Below are positions 23,517-31,845 of a stretch of 41,575 nucleotides of DNA, piece after piece. Within the stretch, counting starts at the first letter, position 1. Each line of letters opens with the position of its first letter. Location: NCBI GenBank assembly GCA_043802865.1, contig JAZDKQ010000018.1, positions 1 to 41,575 on the forward strand. Reading direction: 5' to 3'. Position numbers and translations under genes: made by a program. The notes under the pieces are model-generated. The model was not told the DNA's origin, made no database searches, and was given only the letters and a program-made list of their open reading frames with translations. The stretch comes from JAPLXD01 sp043802865. Lineage in GTDB: Bacteria > Patescibacteriota > Minisyncoccia > Moranbacterales > UBA11712.

Positions 23517-24722
23517 CTATTTCTTCATTTTCCTCCGAATAAAGGCCGGAATCTCCAGCTCTTCTTCCTCTTCCTCGCCGATCGAACTTGTTTTTGACTC
23601 GAAGTTGATCTGCCTTTTTGGCTTCGCAGAGACTTTTTCTTCAATGATGAACTTAGGCTTTTCGTCGGACAGCAAAGGGGTAACCGCCATCATTGAATCT
23701 TCGAGGATGCTCCTCTGTTCCCTTGTCGCTGAAGCTGGCGAGGAAAGCGTCGTTTCACTCACCGCTTCCGCGTCAAAACCGGCCGCGATCACCGTAATCA
23801 TAAGCTCGCCTTTCTTCGCTGATTCATCGACAGAGGCTCCGAAAATGACCTTAGCATTCGGATCGATGCTTTCAGTGATCACATTCGCCGCTTCGTTGAT
23901 CTCAAGCATTGTCATATCCGGACCGCCGCTGACATTGAAGAGAATGCCCTTCGCGCCATCGATCGAAAATTCAAGCAAAGGACTGCTGATCGCCGCCTTG
24001 GCCGCTTCCGACGCCCTGTTTTCTCCCGCTCCCGTTCCAATTCCCATAAGAGCCGAGCCTGAATCCTGAAGAATAGCTTTCACATCAGCAAAGTCGACAT
24101 TGACTATCCCGGGCCTTGAGATCAGGTCTGAAATTCCCTGAACGCCTTGCCGAAGAACATCATCGACTACTCGAAAGGCATTTATGAGAGTTGTTTTTCT
24201 GTCGATTATTTGAAGCAAACGGTCATTGGATATGGTGATGAGCGCGTCAACCCTTTCTTTTAAATTCTCAAGTCCTTCCGTCGCGATCGCTTTTCTTTGA
24301 GCCCCCTCGAAACTGAAAGGCTTGGTCACGACAGCAATTGTCAGCGCTCCAGCTTCTTTGGCAACTTCAGCGACAATAGGCGTTCCTCCGGTTCCGGTTC
24401 CGCCTCCCATACCACAAGTGACGAAAACCATATCGGCACCCTTGAGCACTTCGGCAATTTCATCCCGGTTTTCTTCGGCCGCCTGGCGTCCGATTTCCGG
24501 GTTCATTCCGGCTCCCAATCCCTTGGTAAGATTTTTTCCGATATGAATTTTTTCCGTTGCTTTTGAATGATGAAGATCCTGCGCGTCCGTATTGATAGCC
24601 ACAAATTCAACGCCCCGCAGTTTGCACTCGATCATCCGGCTGATTGCGTTCGAGCCTGATCCCCCAACGCCAACCACTTTTATTCTTGCAAATGTCTCAA
24701 TTTCTGGTTTTACTTCGGCCAT
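23517..24722 (-). CDS. ftsZ: Cell division protein FtsZ
   Basis: FtsZ is the tubulin-like GTPase that forms the division ring. The 401-residue protein has the N-terminal KVVGVGGSGSNAISRM, the GTP-binding tubulin signature GMGGGTGTGG, the NVDFADVKAIL segment, and the synergy-loop region. A variable acidic linker leads to the conserved C-terminal peptide EIPAFIRRKMKK, which binds FtsA. All elements are present. It follows ftsA with a 73-nt spacer that contains a strong promoter for a leaderless transcript, so it can be expressed independently of ftsA. Confidence 0.98.
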   Translation of the reverse strand: MAEVKPEIETFARIKVVGVGGSGSNAISRMIECKLRGVEFVAINTDAQDLHHSKATEKIHIGKNLTKGLGAGMNPEIGRQAAEENRDEIAEVLKGADMVFVTCGMGGGTGTGGTPIVAEVAKEAGALTIAVVTKPFSFEGAQRKAIATEGLENLKERVDALITISNDRLLQIIDRKTTLINAFRVVDDVLRQGVQGISDLISRPGIVNVDFADVKAILQDSGSALMGIGTGAGENRASEAAKAAISSPLLEFSIDGAKGILFNVSGGPDMTMLEINEAANVITESIDPNAKVIFGASVDESAKKGELMITVIAAGFDAEAVSETTLSSPASATREQRSILEDSMMAVTPLLSDEKPKFIIEEKVSAKPKRQINFESKTSSIGEEEEEELEIPAFIRRKMKK

Positions 24723-24729
24723 AAGATTT

Positions 24730-24759
24730 ATAATATTGACTAATAAGCTAGTATGTCAA
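24730..24759 (-). promoter_or_regulatory. ftsZ promoter (leaderless)
   Basis: On the minus strand a perfect -35 TTGACA (24759-24754), an 18-nt spacer and a -10 TATTAT (24735-24730) are followed by only 7 nt before the ATG at 24722. The predicted transcript starts at the start codon. Confidence 0.75.
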
Positions 24760-24795
24760 TCTAGCATACAGCCTCAAAAAATGTCAAGAAGTCCT

Positions 24796-26052
24796 TTATG
24801 GCAGAAATTTTCTGAACCAACTTTTCATCTTTTCCACCGTTTTCCCCATATTTGGAAGATTGTCTATTCCGGGAAGTTTCATACCCGAAGAAGAGTGCGT
24901 CGACATTTCTTCCATGCCCCAAAGCGCCAGCCCCACAGCCGAAACAAAGCCCGGCTCATCCACCTTGTCAACAATGCCTCCAAGATCCGTCGGAAACCCG
25001 GTCTGCGCGGGAAGACGCATAATTTTCTTGGCGATATCCACAGCGCCCTGAAGCTTTGCTCCTCCGCCGACAAGAACCGCGCCCGCCGGAAGCATCCCTG
25101 AACGCCCAGTTTTTCGAAGTTCCTTGTCAACCAGATTGAATATTTCCTCAATCCGCGCCTCAATGATTTCCGCGATGTGATGGCGGGAAATTTCCCCTTC
25201 TTCATTTTGGTCGATCTCGGCCAGGTTTATTTGTTCTTTCTTGCCGATTTCGTCGGGAAGTGCCGAACCATAATTGATCTTCACCTTTTCCGCCACATCA
25301 ATCGAAGTCCGAAGACCAATGGCAATATCATTCGTAATGTGCCCGCTGCCGATCGGAACCACGCCCATCTGAACCAGTTCGCCTTCCTCAAAGACTATGA
25401 AATTCGTAGTTCCGCCTCCCATATCGACAAGAACCACGCCCAATTCTTTTTGCCTTTTGTTGAGCGCAGCTTTGGCTGCCGCAAGGCCTCCGAAAACAAG
25501 GTCGTCTATTTCCACACCCGCTTGATAGACACATTTGGAAAGATTTTTGATAAAAGGGGTCGATCCCAGCACCAAAAGAGAATTCACTTCGAGGCGAATA
25601 CCATTCATACCAATTGGATCTTTCACATTTTTCTGGTCATCCACTGAATAATTGCGAGGGATCACATGCAAAATTTCGGTATTCGGGGGAAGCGAAATGG
25701 TTTCCGCCGCGCTCAAAACCCGCGACAAATCGTCGCCGGTGATTTCTCCATCTGCTTTTCCGGTCGCCACCACGCCCTGGCTTTCCTGTGAACTGATATG
25801 ACTCCCTCCCACGCTGACGATCGCGCGCGAAACAGGAATGCCTGAAGTTCGCTCGGCGTTCCCGGTGGCGGCTGAAATGGATTTGATTGTTTCTTCGACA
25901 TCAGACACAACTCCCCGGCGCATTCCGGCAGAAAGCGCCACGCCCACTCCCATCACGCGCGGCTTTTCCTCCCCCTCGAATTTTTGCAAAATCACCGCCC
26001 GAACATTCGAAGATCCGACATCGAGACCAATGACGATTTCACCTTTTGACAT
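24796..26052 (-). CDS. ftsA: Cell division protein FtsA
   Basis: FtsA is an actin-like ATPase that tethers FtsZ to the membrane. The 418-residue protein has VIGLDVGSSNVRAVIL (phosphate 1), the SHS2/1C region with VGGSHISSQES, VVLVDMGGGTTNFIVFEEG (phosphate 2), and a GAVLVGGGAKLQG adenosine motif. The C-terminus MKSWFRKFLP is the expected amphipathic membrane helix. It is followed by ftsZ, the normal order. A TATAAT box shortly upstream of the ATG suggests a promoter inside the gap from the kinase gene. Confidence 0.97.
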   Translation of the reverse strand: MSKGEIVIGLDVGSSNVRAVILQKFEGEEKPRVMGVGVALSAGMRRGVVSDVEETIKSISAATGNAERTSGIPVSRAIVSVGGSHISSQESQGVVATGKADGEITGDDLSRVLSAAETISLPPNTEILHVIPRNYSVDDQKNVKDPIGMNGIRLEVNSLLVLGSTPFIKNLSKCVYQAGVEIDDLVFGGLAAAKAALNKRQKELGVVLVDMGGGTTNFIVFEEGELVQMGVVPIGSGHITNDIAIGLRTSIDVAEKVKINYGSALPDEIGKKEQINLAEIDQNEEGEISRHHIAEIIEARIEEIFNLVDKELRKTGRSGMLPAGAVLVGGGAKLQGAVDIAKKIMRLPAQTGFPTDLGGIVDKVDEPGFVSAVGLALWGMEEMSTHSSSGMKLPGIDNLPNMGKTVEKMKSWFRKFLP

Positions 26053-26084
26053 AATATATGATAATTATACAAAAAAAACATACT

Positions 26085-26456
26085 TTAAGCAAAAAAAAGG
26101 TCTTTGGAATATGGATAAAATATTATCACGCCGACGATCACCGCTCCGATCGCCGAAAGCAGAACCGCCGCCGCCATAATGTCTTTCACAAGCTGGGCAT
26201 AGGGATGCATACGGGGCTTGAGCATATCCACCACCCGCTCAAATATCGTGTTTATGAGTTCAATCACCAACATCGCGAAAATGACGATATAAAGAGCGAT
26301 TTTTTCAAGGCTGCGCGTCGGGAACAAATACATCAGAATGATCACAAAAACTCCGCCCAGAATCTCAAGCTGAAAGTTCTGTTCGTTTCTAACAACATAT
26401 TTGAGCCCGCGGAAAGCATGGCAGAAGCTTTTGAACAGTTTTTTGAAATTATCCAT
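26085..26456 (-). CDS. Diacylglycerol/undecaprenol kinase family membrane protein
   Basis: The 123-residue protein has three to four hydrophobic helices and the DgkA-family blocks FCHAFRGLKYVVRNEQNFQLE, VIELINTIFERVVDML and KDIMAAAVLLSAIGA, containing the Glu, Asn and Asp residues that bind ATP-magnesium and substrate. In Gram-positive-type bacteria this family phosphorylates undecaprenol to recycle the lipid carrier for cell wall synthesis, which fits the position beside ftsA. Whether this copy uses diacylglycerol or undecaprenol cannot be decided from sequence alone. Confidence 0.9.
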   Translation of the reverse strand: MDNFKKLFKSFCHAFRGLKYVVRNEQNFQLEILGGVFVIILMYLFPTRSLEKIALYIVIFAMLVIELINTIFERVVDMLKPRMHPYAQLVKDIMAAAVLLSAIGAVIVGVIIFYPYSKDLFFA

Positions 26457-26487
26457 GGGTGTGATGCTAATCTACAAATCTTATGCT

Positions 26488-26547
26488 AATCAACTAATCA
26501 CAAATCCGCGAATAAATATTCAAAAAAATATTTGTGATTAGTTGATT
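26488..26547. repeat. Perfect 18-bp inverted repeat between ybeY and the kinase gene
   Basis: AATCAACTAATCACAAAT at 26488-26505 and its exact reverse complement at 26530-26547 flank a 24-nt AT-rich spacer. Variants of the same unit (GTTGATTCG) run into the last codons of ybeY. It can form a long hairpin in the mRNA between the two minus-strand genes; there is no T run for a classical terminator. Confidence 0.85.
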
Positions 26548-26552
26548 GGCGT

Positions 26553-26984
26553 TCATTCGTTGATTCGCATCACTCTGCCTTGCAAATCAAACATTTTCCT
26601 CCCGTGCCGCCACCCCAAAATATGCAGCACTCCGTGCGCCAAAACGAAAGCCAACTCACGCAAAAAATCAACTTTGTTGTCGCGAGCATTTTTTGCAATA
26701 ACATCAGAACAAAGCACTAGTTCCCCTTCCAATACTTTTCCCTTTTTATTATACCCCGAATCCAAATTAAACGAAAGCACATCTGTGGATTTGTTTTTTT
26801 GGCGGTATTTCCGGTTTATTTTCCGACTTTCCGCTTCGCCCACAAAAACGATCGAAATATCAAAACACTTCAAATCAGCTCCCGCTAACTTGGCTGTTTT
26901 CCGCACGATTTTTTTCACAAAATCAGGATCGATCTTTTTTTTGGTGAGATTGGCAATTTCAATTGATGTTTTCATTGAATTCAT
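26553..26984 (-). CDS. ybeY: Endoribonuclease YbeY
   Basis: YbeY is a zinc-dependent endoribonuclease involved in 16S rRNA maturation and ribosome quality control. The 143-residue protein has KSTDVLSFNL and GELVLCSDVI, and the zinc motif AHGVLHILGWRHG, with H117, H121 and H127 from the chosen start. The Asp usually before the third His is Arg here. The start at 26984 (or ATG 26975) is preferred because an upstream in-frame TTG at 27011 lies next to the terminator hairpin. Confidence 0.93.
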   Translation of the reverse strand: MNSMKTSIEIANLTKKKIDPDFVKKIVRKTAKLAGADLKCFDISIVFVGEAESRKINRKYRQKNKSTDVLSFNLDSGYNKKGKVLEGELVLCSDVIAKNARDNKVDFLRELAFVLAHGVLHILGWRHGRKMFDLQGRVMRINE

Positions 26985-27013
26985 AATATTCGCAATTTCG
27001 CCAAAAAGCAAAA

Positions 27014-27038
27014 CCCCGCCCCGCTAAGCGGAACGGGG
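27014..27038 (-). terminator. Terminator after yqeY
   Basis: CCCCG/CGGGG with inner CCGC/GCGG forms a strong stem. On the minus strand GGTTTTGCTTTTT follows it. It separates yqeY from ybeY. Confidence 0.65.
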
Positions 27039-27055
27039 CATCTTTTTGAAATATC

Positions 27056-27508
27056 TTATCCCAGTTCTTCTTCGACCACTTTTTTCACCGCGTCGCCGTC
27101 GGCTTGGCCTTTGAACTCGGCCATGGCGGCGCCCATCAGCTTTCCAAAACCGGATTTATCAGTGACGCCGAGTTCGGAAATTTTCGCCTTGACAACTTCT
27201 CGAATTTTTTCTTCGCCTGCTTGAGAGGGAAGATAGTTTTCGAGGATTATCATCTCCGCTTTTTCTTTGTCAGCCAATTCTTGCCGGCCACCTTTTTCGT
27301 ATTCGGCGATGGAATCCTTTCTCTGCTTCACTTGCCGGCGAATGACTGCGATGACTTCTTCGTCTTTGAGATATTCTTCACCTTTGGCTTTGATCTCGAT
27401 CTGATGATTTTTGATCGCCGAAATGAGAAAACGCAAAACGCCGGTTTTTTCTTTTTCACCGGCCTTGAGCGCTGACTTGAGCTCGGCTTCAATTTGTTGA
27501 TGAATCAT
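27056..27508 (-). CDS. yqeY: YqeY (GatB/YqeY domain) protein
   Basis: The 150-residue protein is a complete YqeY domain: LKAGEKEKTGVLRFLISAIKN, VIRRQVKQRKDSI and GFGKLMGAAMAEFKGQADG are typical. The domain is related to the tail of GatB of tRNA amidotransferase and may bind tRNA; its cell role is not settled. I chose the ATG at 27508, 4 nt after the rpsU stop, over an upstream ATG that overlaps rpsU. It forms an operon with rpsU, a very common arrangement. Confidence 0.93.
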   Translation of the reverse strand: MIHQQIEAELKSALKAGEKEKTGVLRFLISAIKNHQIEIKAKGEEYLKDEEVIAVIRRQVKQRKDSIAEYEKGGRQELADKEKAEMIILENYLPSQAGEEKIREVVKAKISELGVTDKSGFGKLMGAAMAEFKGQADGDAVKKVVEEELG

Positions 27509-27512
27509 ATTT

Positions 27513-27770
27513 TTATTGGTCACTAATCCTCTTCTTCACGCGCTTGAGCGATTCTTCGTCAAATTTTCCCATTTTCTTGAGCTTATCAACTTCTTTTCTG
27601 ATCTTCGCCCTATATTGAGCTGACTCGCGGACTTGGCGGCGGCTTTTGTCTTTTTTGTAAAAACGCCCTTTGCGCACGGAAAGCAGAACTCCGCTCTGCT
27701 GAACGCGACGCGAAAAACGGCGGATCAAACTTTCCGATGTTTCACGATCTTTCCTTTTTACTTGGATCAT
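27513..27770 (-). CDS. rpsU: 30S ribosomal protein S21
   Basis: The 85-residue basic protein matches S21: IQVKRKDRETSESLIRRFSR, the RKGRFYKKDKSRRQVRE block, and a Lys/Arg-rich helical C-terminus. S21 binds the 3' end region of 16S rRNA and helps start-site selection. AGAGAGGGGG before the ATG could act as ribosome binding site, one of few clear ones in this window. Downstream yqeY is 4 nt away. Confidence 0.95.
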   Translation of the reverse strand: MIQVKRKDRETSESLIRRFSRRVQQSGVLLSVRKGRFYKKDKSRRQVRESAQYRAKIRKEVDKLKKMGKFDEESLKRVKKRISDQ

Positions 27771-27802
27771 ATAAAACCCCCTCTCTAATAATTTGAAATT
27801 CT

Positions 27803-28147
27803 CTAAACAGGCCTAATATCCTCTCTTAACTGTGCTCCCCCGATCAAATGCAAATGTATATGCCCCACTTCCTGTCCCCCGTGCTCTCCGACCCGAAACA
27901 AAAGCTTATATCCTTTTTCGGAAATTTTCAAGTCCTCGGCGATTTTTTTGGCAGTCGCGATCAATTTTCCCATGAGCATCGTATCTTCTTCTGAAATATC
28001 CGCGACGGACGCAATATGCTTTTTTGGAATCACCAGAACATGCACCGGCGCGATTGGATGCGCGTCGCGAAAAGCGATGATGTCTTCATTTTCATATACG
28101 ATATCGGCGGGAATTTGCTTTTGGATAATTTTGCAAAATACGCACAT
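27803..28147 (-). CDS. HIT family (HinT-like) nucleotide hydrolase
   Basis: The 114-residue protein has the N-terminal MCVFCKIIQKQIPADIVYE and the active-site triad GHIHLHLIGG (H96, H98, H100), of which the middle His is the expected nucleophile. HinT proteins hydrolyse purine nucleoside phosphoramidates. It ends with IRPV and sits 2 nt downstream of hisS, indicating co-transcription. Confidence 0.93.
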   Translation of the reverse strand: MCVFCKIIQKQIPADIVYENEDIIAFRDAHPIAPVHVLVIPKKHIASVADISEEDTMLMGKLIATAKKIAEDLKISEKGYKLLFRVGEHGGQEVGHIHLHLIGGAQLREDIRPV

Positions 28148-28149
28148 AA

Positions 28150-29490
28150 TTATTTTTTCAGCCTTCTCTTTACTTCATCCACCAGCTTATTGGCATTGAT
28201 TGTCTCTTGCATTCCGCTGGCCATTTCCTTCACAATGACAGTCCCGTCGATCGCTTCTTTCTGACCGAGAATGAGAGTGATCTCAACTCTCAATCTATCG
28301 GCAATTTTCAGTTGCGATTTCAAACTTCCCCGTCCAAAACTTTCCGCGACGATGATGCCGTTGCGTTCCAGAGATTCAAACATGCGAAGGCTTTTTCTTT
28401 TGGCAAAACTTCCCAGCTGCGCCAAAAATACCCGCGCCTGAGGCGCTCTATATGTCTTCAAGCCCATTTTTTTCATTTCGTTGACAACCCGGTCCATCCC
28501 AATAGCAAACCCGACCGCCGGCGTATCCTCGCCACCGAATAGTTTCACAAGCCCGTCATACCGGCCGCCTCCGCCGAGAGCTTTTTTCTTCGCTTCTTCT
28601 TCAACCGGCCCCGCAAAAAGTTCAAACACGGTTTTTGTATAATAATCAAGACCCCGCACAAGATTCGGATCGATCTCGAAAGGAATTTCAAGCTCGTCGA
28701 GATATTCAAGCAGATCCTTGAAATGAGATCGGCATTCTTCGCAAAGATGATCGACGGACTGCGGCGCGCTTTGGCCGACCTGCGTACATTTGTCTTCTTT
28801 GCAATCAAGAATGCGCAAAGGATTCGTTTCAAGCCGTTTTTTGCAATCAATGCAAAGTTTTTGCCGCTTTGATTCAAAATAGCTCACAAGGAGATTGCGA
28901 TATTGCTTGCGGCAATGCGAACAACCGATACTATTGACATGCACGGTGACATTCTTGATCCCCAGCTGAAAAATGATCCGCCAAGCCATTTGGATCATCT
29001 GCGCGTCAATGATCGCGTCCTGTTCGCCAAAGGCTTCGCAGCCGAACTGAAAAAATTCGCGAAATCTGCCTTCTTGCGGACGGTCATATCTGTAGCAAGG
29101 ACCGGTATAAAAAAGTTTCACCGGCTTTGACTCGACTTGCATTCCGTTTTGGATATAGCTGCGAGCAATGCCGGCCGTGAACTCGGGACGCAGGGAAACT
29201 TTTTCGCCGCCTTTCGTTGAGAATGAATACATTTCTTTTTCAATGATATCTGTCCCAGTTCCGATTCCGCGGGTGAAAAGATTCGAGAATTCAACGATCG
29301 GCGTATCGATCCGGCGATAACCAAAATCAGCCGCCGCTTTTTCGGAAACTTTTCTCACTTGCTGCCAATACGGCTGGTCTTTCGGCAAAATATCCCGCAT
29401 TCCACGCGGAGGCTGGAGGAGAAGCTCTTCTTTCTCCTCGACTGCCTTTTGTTTCTTAATAGGTTTTTTGATAAGTTTTTTCTTAGGCAT
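28150..29490 (-). CDS. hisS: Histidyl-tRNA synthetase
   Basis: HisS charges tRNA-His. After a Lys-rich N-terminal extension (about 25 residues) come PPRGMRDILP, the class II motifs around SLRPEFTAGIAR and FFQFGCEAFGEQDAI, and the His-binding LVRGLDYYTKTVFEL. GGRYDGLVKLFGG and GFAIGMDRV follow. The C-terminal anticodon-binding domain covers about 345-446. A Cys-rich insert (GCSHCRKQYR, LCIDCKKRL and LCEECRSHF) is the kind seen in several bacterial HisS and may bind zinc. Length is normal. Confidence 0.97.
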   Translation of the reverse strand: MPKKKLIKKPIKKQKAVEEKEELLLQPPRGMRDILPKDQPYWQQVRKVSEKAAADFGYRRIDTPIVEFSNLFTRGIGTGTDIIEKEMYSFSTKGGEKVSLRPEFTAGIARSYIQNGMQVESKPVKLFYTGPCYRYDRPQEGRFREFFQFGCEAFGEQDAIIDAQMIQMAWRIIFQLGIKNVTVHVNSIGCSHCRKQYRNLLVSYFESKRQKLCIDCKKRLETNPLRILDCKEDKCTQVGQSAPQSVDHLCEECRSHFKDLLEYLDELEIPFEIDPNLVRGLDYYTKTVFELFAGPVEEEAKKKALGGGGRYDGLVKLFGGEDTPAVGFAIGMDRVVNEMKKMGLKTYRAPQARVFLAQLGSFAKRKSLRMFESLERNGIIVAESFGRGSLKSQLKIADRLRVEITLILGQKEAIDGTVIVKEMASGMQETINANKLVDEVKRRLKK

Positions 29491-29508
29491 AAATTATAGT
29501 TGAAAATT

Positions 29509-30129
29509 CTAGAAAATCGACGCTTTCCCGATCGGCCACGCCCTCAATACCACTTTCCCCATCACATCCACTTCCGGAACCGGACCCCATGAGCGCGAAT
29601 CTGAAGAATAATCACGATTGTCGCCCATCACGAAATATTCATCGTTCAGATTCATATTTATTTCGCCCGATGTCGTCACTGAAGCCGAAAGATATTTGCC
29701 CTCGTCAAGCACGAAACCGTTCGGATTTTCGGAATTGAAAATTTTGACTTTGTCGCCGGAAATTTCGATTTTCTCCCCCGGCAGACCGATGATTCTTTTT
29801 ATATAAAATATAGACGGGTTCTTTGGATAACGAAACACAACCACATCCCCGCGCTGGAGCTCCTTGAACGGCTTCACGGTGAAAAGATCAGACCCTTTCC
29901 CAAAACCAACCTCGGTCGTTTTGTAGCCGAGTTCATTCACAATGAGATACTCTTTGTCCTCGAAATTCGGTTCCATCGACGCCCCCTGCACAAAAAATGG
30001 CTGGATCAAAAAAACCCGGATGGGGACAATGATCACCACCACCCAGAAAACCATTTTCACGATCTCCCAAATCACGCCCTTGAAACCGTATTCTTCGGCT
30101 TGGGGCTCTATGTCTTTTTCTTCAGTCAT
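29509..30129 (-). CDS. lepB: Signal peptidase I
   Basis: The 206-residue enzyme removes signal peptides at the outer face of the membrane. One membrane helix (about residues 23-43) precedes the catalytic Ser motif GASMEPNF (S51). The catalytic Lys is in FYIKRIIGLPGE (K111), and VMGDNRDYSSDSRSWG is the box with the conserved GDN and SRxxG. I chose the ATG at 30129 because upstream in-frame starts lie inside the predicted promoter, whose -10 is 7 nt before this ATG. Confidence 0.95.
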   Translation of the reverse strand: MTEEKDIEPQAEEYGFKGVIWEIVKMVFWVVVIIVPIRVFLIQPFFVQGASMEPNFEDKEYLIVNELGYKTTEVGFGKGSDLFTVKPFKELQRGDVVVFRYPKNPSIFYIKRIIGLPGEKIEISGDKVKIFNSENPNGFVLDEGKYLSASVTTSGEINMNLNDEYFVMGDNRDYSSDSRSWGPVPEVDVMGKVVLRAWPIGKASIF

Positions 30130-30136
30130 CAGAGGC

Positions 30137-30165
30137 ATAATAGCAGAAAAAAACCGCCTTGGCAA
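30137..30165 (-). promoter_or_regulatory. lepB promoter (leaderless)
   Basis: TTGCCA (30165-30160), a 17-nt spacer and TATTAT (30142-30137) on the minus strand are followed by 7 nt and the ATG at 30129, the same geometry as at ftsZ. Confidence 0.65.
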
Positions 30166-30243
30166 GGGGTTGAATTGGTTTTATATAAGGGATAATTTTG
30201 GTTTTTGGAATGTTGTGAAACATTATGTCTTTAGTCTATTTTT

Positions 30244-30273
30244 TTTACATCCCCCGCAACTTTGAGCTATACT
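30244..30273 (+). promoter_or_regulatory. LCP gene promoter (leaderless)
   Basis: TTTACA at 30244-30249, an 18-nt spacer and TATACT at 30268-30273 are followed by 6 nt and the ATG at 30280, predicting a transcript that begins at the start codon. Confidence 0.65.
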
Positions 30274-30279
30274 GAAGCT

Positions 30280-31830
30280 ATGGATCAGTATAATTTTCCC
30301 GAAAGAAACCAGCCCGAGGCTGGTCGGCCTCGGGCCGAAAAATCCAGATTTTTCTTTTGGACGGTTGTTGCCGTTTGTATTCTTGGAATTGTTTTTCTGG
30401 CATCGATCGCGGTTGCGTTCAAATTCTATTCGACGAGCCAGAAAGTGATTGACAACAAGCAACCCACTTCTTTTATGCAAAGCGTGAAAGATATCGTTTC
30501 GTCGGATCGGAAAGCTTTGCGAGGCGAACAATTCGACAGAATCAATATTTTGCTCGTCGGGCTCGCCGGAAAAAACTATCCGGGAGCGAATCTCACCGAC
30601 TCGATCATCGTCGCAAGCGTCAACCCGAAAACTTTTCAAACCGCTCTCCTTTCGATTCCCCGCGATCTCTATGTGCAAATTCCGGATACGAATTATTATA
30701 CAAAGATCAACGCGCTCTATGCCCGATCGCAAGACAAAGATAAATCCGGAAAATCCGGCGTTGATGACCTCAAAAAAGTTATCGCTGACATCACCGGACA
30801 GCCCATCGACTACTATATCGCCCTTGACTTCGACGGCTTCAAACAGATCATCAATGAATTGGGCGGCATCAAAGTCCAGGTTCCGAAAGACTTGCACGAC
30901 GAGCGCTATCCGGGGCCGAACTATAGCTACCAAACCTTTGACATCAAGCAAGGACTCCAGACCATCGACGGAGAAACATCCCTCAAATTCGCGCGCACCC
31001 GCCACGACGAGGACGGTGACTTCGGCCGGGCCTATCGCCAACAGCTCATTCTCGAATCAGCGCGCTCAAAAGCCTTTTCTCTGGAAACACTTCTCAATAT
31101 CCCGGAAATTAGCAATCTTCTCGGCACACTTGGCGAGCATTTGCGAACGGACATCCAACTCGACGAACTCAACTCCGTCATCGATCTCATCAAAAAAATC
31201 GACACGCACACGACCGCCAACAAAGTCCTCGACGCCGGAAAATCAGACAGTGTGATGGCCGTCTCGCACGTTTTCTTAGGCGGAGTCCGCGCCTTCATTT
31301 TGATCCCCCGCACGGGAAAATATGACGAAATTCAAGACATTTCCAAAAATATTTTCGACCTTGAGCTTATCAATCGGAAAAAAGCGGCCGTGAAGCTTGA
31401 GAATACGTCTGTTGCGATCGTGAACGAAAGTAGCGTGAAAAACTTTGATGCGAAATTGAAAAATCTGCTCGACAAATTTGACTACCAGGCCGAAATTGCC
31501 CAGCTCAAGCCCAAAGATACATCCAAGCGATACGTTTCGAACAAAACAAGCGATACGACCGTCTATGACCTCACGGGCGGACTGAAACCCTTTTCCCTCG
31601 AAGACTTGTCTAAAAAACTGGGCGCAAAAATTTCGATATATCCAACCGACATTCTTTCCGCGCAGTGCCAAGACGCTGATTTCTGCCTTGTCGCCGGATC
31701 CGACCTCACGGACAAACTGAATTACGAAGAAAATTCCGTGCAGGATCTCGAAAACGGATATGACCATCAGCAAGTGGACGAAAAAACATATATCGAGCTC
31801 TTGAAGAAAGGGAGTAATCAGAAGTTTTAA
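30280..31830 (+). CDS. LCP (LytR-CpsA-Psr) family cell-envelope transferase
   Basis: LCP proteins transfer polyprenyl-phosphate-linked polymers to the cell wall outside the membrane. After a short cytoplasmic part, one membrane helix (about residues 28-50) is followed by the LCP domain (about 85-260). Its marks are NLTDSIIVASVNP, ALLSIPRDLYVQIP and the Arg-rich LKFARTRHDEDGDFGRAYRQ. A C-terminal LytR_C domain (VAIVNESSVKNFDAKL onward) completes the 516 residues. The upstream in-frame ATG at 30262 lies before the -10 box and is rejected. A polymer made by the 18-22 kb genes could be a substrate, but this is speculation. Confidence 0.92.
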   Translation: MDQYNFPERNQPEAGRPRAEKSRFFFWTVVAVCILGIVFLASIAVAFKFYSTSQKVIDNKQPTSFMQSVKDIVSSDRKALRGEQFDRINILLVGLAGKNYPGANLTDSIIVASVNPKTFQTALLSIPRDLYVQIPDTNYYTKINALYARSQDKDKSGKSGVDDLKKVIADITGQPIDYYIALDFDGFKQIINELGGIKVQVPKDLHDERYPGPNYSYQTFDIKQGLQTIDGETSLKFARTRHDEDGDFGRAYRQQLILESARSKAFSLETLLNIPEISNLLGTLGEHLRTDIQLDELNSVIDLIKKIDTHTTANKVLDAGKSDSVMAVSHVFLGGVRAFILIPRTGKYDEIQDISKNIFDLELINRKKAAVKLENTSVAIVNESSVKNFDAKLKNLLDKFDYQAEIAQLKPKDTSKRYVSNKTSDTTVYDLTGGLKPFSLEDLSKKLGAKISIYPTDILSAQCQDADFCLVAGSDLTDKLNYEENSVQDLENGYDHQQVDEKTYIELLKKGSNQKF

Positions 31831-31845
31831 TAATATTTTATTCTT

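Noticed and set aside
26985..27011. TTG start at 27011 for ybeY
   Set aside because: It sits next to the terminator hairpin behind yqeY; ATG codons at 26984 and 26975 fit the YbeY N-terminus.
30211..30226. TGTTGTGAAACA-like sequence as a parS site
   Set aside because: Only one half matches the TGTTTCACGTGAAACA consensus; the other half-site is missing. The same holds for TGTTTCACG inside rpsU near 27737.
30223..31041. Long open frame antisense to the LCP gene (also similar ones antisense to dprA and topA)
   Set aside because: The sense strand encodes well-conserved families; long antisense frames arise from codon bias.
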